A stretch of 64,000 bases of DNA, taken from the NCBI RefSeq assembly GCF_002909485.1, contig NZ_PPXG01000001.1:310001-374000 (forward strand), in the 5' to 3' direction. Shown here piece by piece: positions 62,866 to 64,000 of the stretch. The notes under the pieces are model-generated. The model ran no database searches, was not told the origin of the DNA, and worked only from the letters and a program-made list of their open reading frames with translations. Within the stretch, counting starts at the first letter, position 1; each line of letters opens with the position of its first letter. Position numbers and translations under genes: made by a program. Origin of the DNA: Stutzerimonas stutzeri. GTDB taxonomy: Bacteria; Pseudomonadota; Gammaproteobacteria; Pseudomonadales; Pseudomonadaceae.

Positions 62866-63863
62866 CGCTCCCTCGTCCAAATCCCGCGTCCCGGAAGCCG
62901 CTCACGGTCATGAGGTCGATCAAATCCAGCAAGCGGGCCCTTCGGCACGATGCCATTGGCGTTGATCTGCCGATGGCTGGCGTAGTAGTGATTCTTGATG
63001 TGAGTGAAATCCACCGTTTCGGCGATTCCGGGCCACTGGTACAGCTCGCGTAGCCAGTTCGACAGGTTCGGATAATCCTCGATGCGACGCAGGTTGCACT
63101 TGAAGTGCCCGTAGTACACCGCATCGAAGCGCACAGCTGTGGTGAACAGGCGCCAATCGGCTTCCGTGAGATATTCGCCAGTCAGATAGCGTTGTTTGCC
63201 AAGACGCCGCTCGACCCAATCGAGCTCGTGAAACAGCTCTTCGAATGCCTCTTCGTAGGCGTCCTGAGTGGTCGCGAATCCGGCGCGATACACCCCGTTG
63301 TTGATTGCCGGGTAAATCCTCGCGTTGAGTGCGTCGATCTCGCCGCGTAGCGGTTCGGGGTAGAAATCCAGCTGCGAGCCGGTCAGCTCGTCGAACGCGC
63401 CGTTGAAAATGCGGATGATCTCGGCGGACTCATTGTTGACGATGCAGTGGCGTTCCCGATCCCACAGGATAGGAACCGTCACGCGGCCAGAGTAGCCCGA
63501 GTCATCGCGGGTGTAGCGTTGATGCAGATATTCAAGGCCGTCCAGCGCGTCGCCGCTGGAGCCGGTGGCCTTGTCGAAGGTCCAGCCGTTCTCCGCCATC
63601 AGCCAGCTGACCACAGACACGTCGATCAGCGTCTCCAGACCTTTGAGCTTGCGGTAGATCAGTGTGCGGTGAGCCCAGGGGCACGCTAGCGCAACGTACA
63701 GGTGATAGCGCCCGGGCTCGGCCGGATAGCCGGCCTTGCCGCCGGGCCCCGGCGAGCCGTCCCGGGTGATCCAGTTGTGGCGCTTGGAGTGTTCGCGTTC
63801 GAACCTGCCATCTCTGCTTGAATACCAGCGGTCGTGCCACTGGCCATCGATAAGTAATCCCAT
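62847..63863 (-). CDS. Glutathionyl-hydroquinone reductase (YqjG/ECM4-like)
   Basis: This 338-residue Xi-class glutathione transferase reduces glutathionyl-hydroquinones. Catalytic Cys61 lies in ALACPWAHRT; the family segment RVTVPILWDRERHCIVNNES and the C-terminal WRLFTTAVRFDAVYYGHFK are clear. AGGAGG lies just upstream of the ATG at 63863. The final residues (RERAKLQA) are encoded inside the heptamer repeat at 62824-62865, so the exact C-terminus may vary. It converges on nahK. Confidence 0.93.
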   Translation of the reverse strand: MGLLIDGQWHDRWYSSRDGRFEREHSKRHNWITRDGSPGPGGKAGYPAEPGRYHLYVALACPWAHRTLIYRKLKGLETLIDVSVVSWLMAENGWTFDKATGSSGDALDGLEYLHQRYTRDDSGYSGRVTVPILWDRERHCIVNNESAEIIRIFNGAFDELTGSQLDFYPEPLRGEIDALNARIYPAINNGVYRAGFATTQDAYEEAFEELFHELDWVERRLGKQRYLTGEYLTEADWRLFTTAVRFDAVYYGHFKCNLRRIEDYPNLSNWLRELYQWPGIAETVDFTHIKNHYYASHRQINANGIVPKGPLAGFDRPHDRERLPGRGIWTRERAKLQA

Positions 63864-63947
63864 TTTGTCCTCCTGTTACAGCATAGGAGGGCAGTCTAGG
63901 AAGCATCGTTCGATTGATGTGACCGAATGGCGGGTTAATCCTATCGC

Positions 63948-64000
63948 TTAAATTGATGAATGGCGGGCCTGCCAGAAACGTTGCGCTTGCTCGAAAGCCG
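63948..64000 (-). CDS. Possible 3' end of a further gene (edge of window)
   Basis: On the minus strand one frame runs from the window edge to TAA at 63948-63950. Its 17 visible codons read AFEQAQRFWQARHSSI plus stop, which resembles the tail of a LysR-type regulator but is far too short to classify. The 84 bases between it and the glutathionyl-hydroquinone reductase would then be its downstream spacer. Confidence 0.25.
   Translation of the reverse strand, partial: AFEQAQRFWQARHSSI

Overview
This window is chromosomal DNA of a high-GC gammaproteobacterium. Gene content points to Pseudomonas in the broad sense: NosP/NahK-type NO-sensing genes, a short LOV protein very like the Pseudomonas putida SB-LOV family, class II LitR regulators, PqqF, FdhD with a YdeP-type oxidoreductase, and REP-like intergenic repeats. 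The Stutzerimonas (P. stutzeri) group is my best guess, but this is inference from memory, not a database match. I see no tRNA, rRNA, CRISPR array, insertion sequence or prophage. Almost every gene is ordinary chromosomal coding sequence packed into operons.

Layout. 1-1.8 kb: 3' end of a Trk/Ktr potassium channel, its RCK regulatory subunit and a GFA-family protein. 1.8-6 kb (minus): LysR regulator, fdhD and a YdeP-like molybdopterin oxidoreductase. 6-8 kb (minus): a membrane protein with a ruined GGDEF motif, followed by an AraC regulator. 8.0-8.9 kb: a long gene-free stretch holding a 521-bp element made of two inverted, structured repeat copies. 8.9-17.5 kb (plus): an organic-phosphate scavenging cluster with a TonB-dependent receptor, two-domain lipoprotein phytase, TolQ-like and TolR-like motor proteins, a TolA/TonB hybrid and Tat-exported PhoX phosphatase. 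It has a Pho-box-like site in front of the receptor and a triple Pho-box array in front of the motor genes. 17.7-25.7 kb: PgpA, a K+/H+ antiporter, a hybrid histidine kinase and a divergent UvrD-like helicase. 25.7-31.7 kb (minus): nirBD nitrite reductase, an FNT channel and a PP2C/Ser-Thr kinase fusion. These sit behind a sigma54-type promoter and a leader with an ANTAR-type hairpin and an intrinsic terminator. 31.9-35.7 kb: a sirtuin, a HemN-like protein that has lost its radical-SAM cysteines but sits behind an FNR-type promoter, and a chemoreceptor.

35.7-54.6 kb contains what looks like a light / singlet-oxygen regulon. An eight-gene minus-strand operon (DUF523/DUF1722, LitR, photolyase, NTF2-like, SDR, FAD oxidoreductase, DUF1365, Cfa-like methyltransferase) and a second minus-strand operon (folE, folX, chalcone-isomerase-like, MFS, DUF3833) are each preceded by repeated TTGTACA elements. 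The same element occurs near the TIGR01777 gene, a 104-aa protein gene, and the divergent DCC-protein / second LitR pair. A short LOV blue-light receptor is encoded between the two operons. Ferrochelatase and a GGDEF-EAL protein are interspersed.

54.6-64 kb: an orphan pqqF, a porin, the nosP-nahK pair with a 71-bp overlap, REP-like repeats, and a glutathionyl-hydroquinone reductase. Most of the window is therefore regulatory and nutrient-response biology: potassium, phosphate, nitrite, light and NO. The most interesting points are the self-contained phosphate-regulated TonB/Tol-like cluster, the LOV/LitR/TTGTACA regulon carrying a ChrR-type gene set, the cysteine-less HemN, and the nirB leader.
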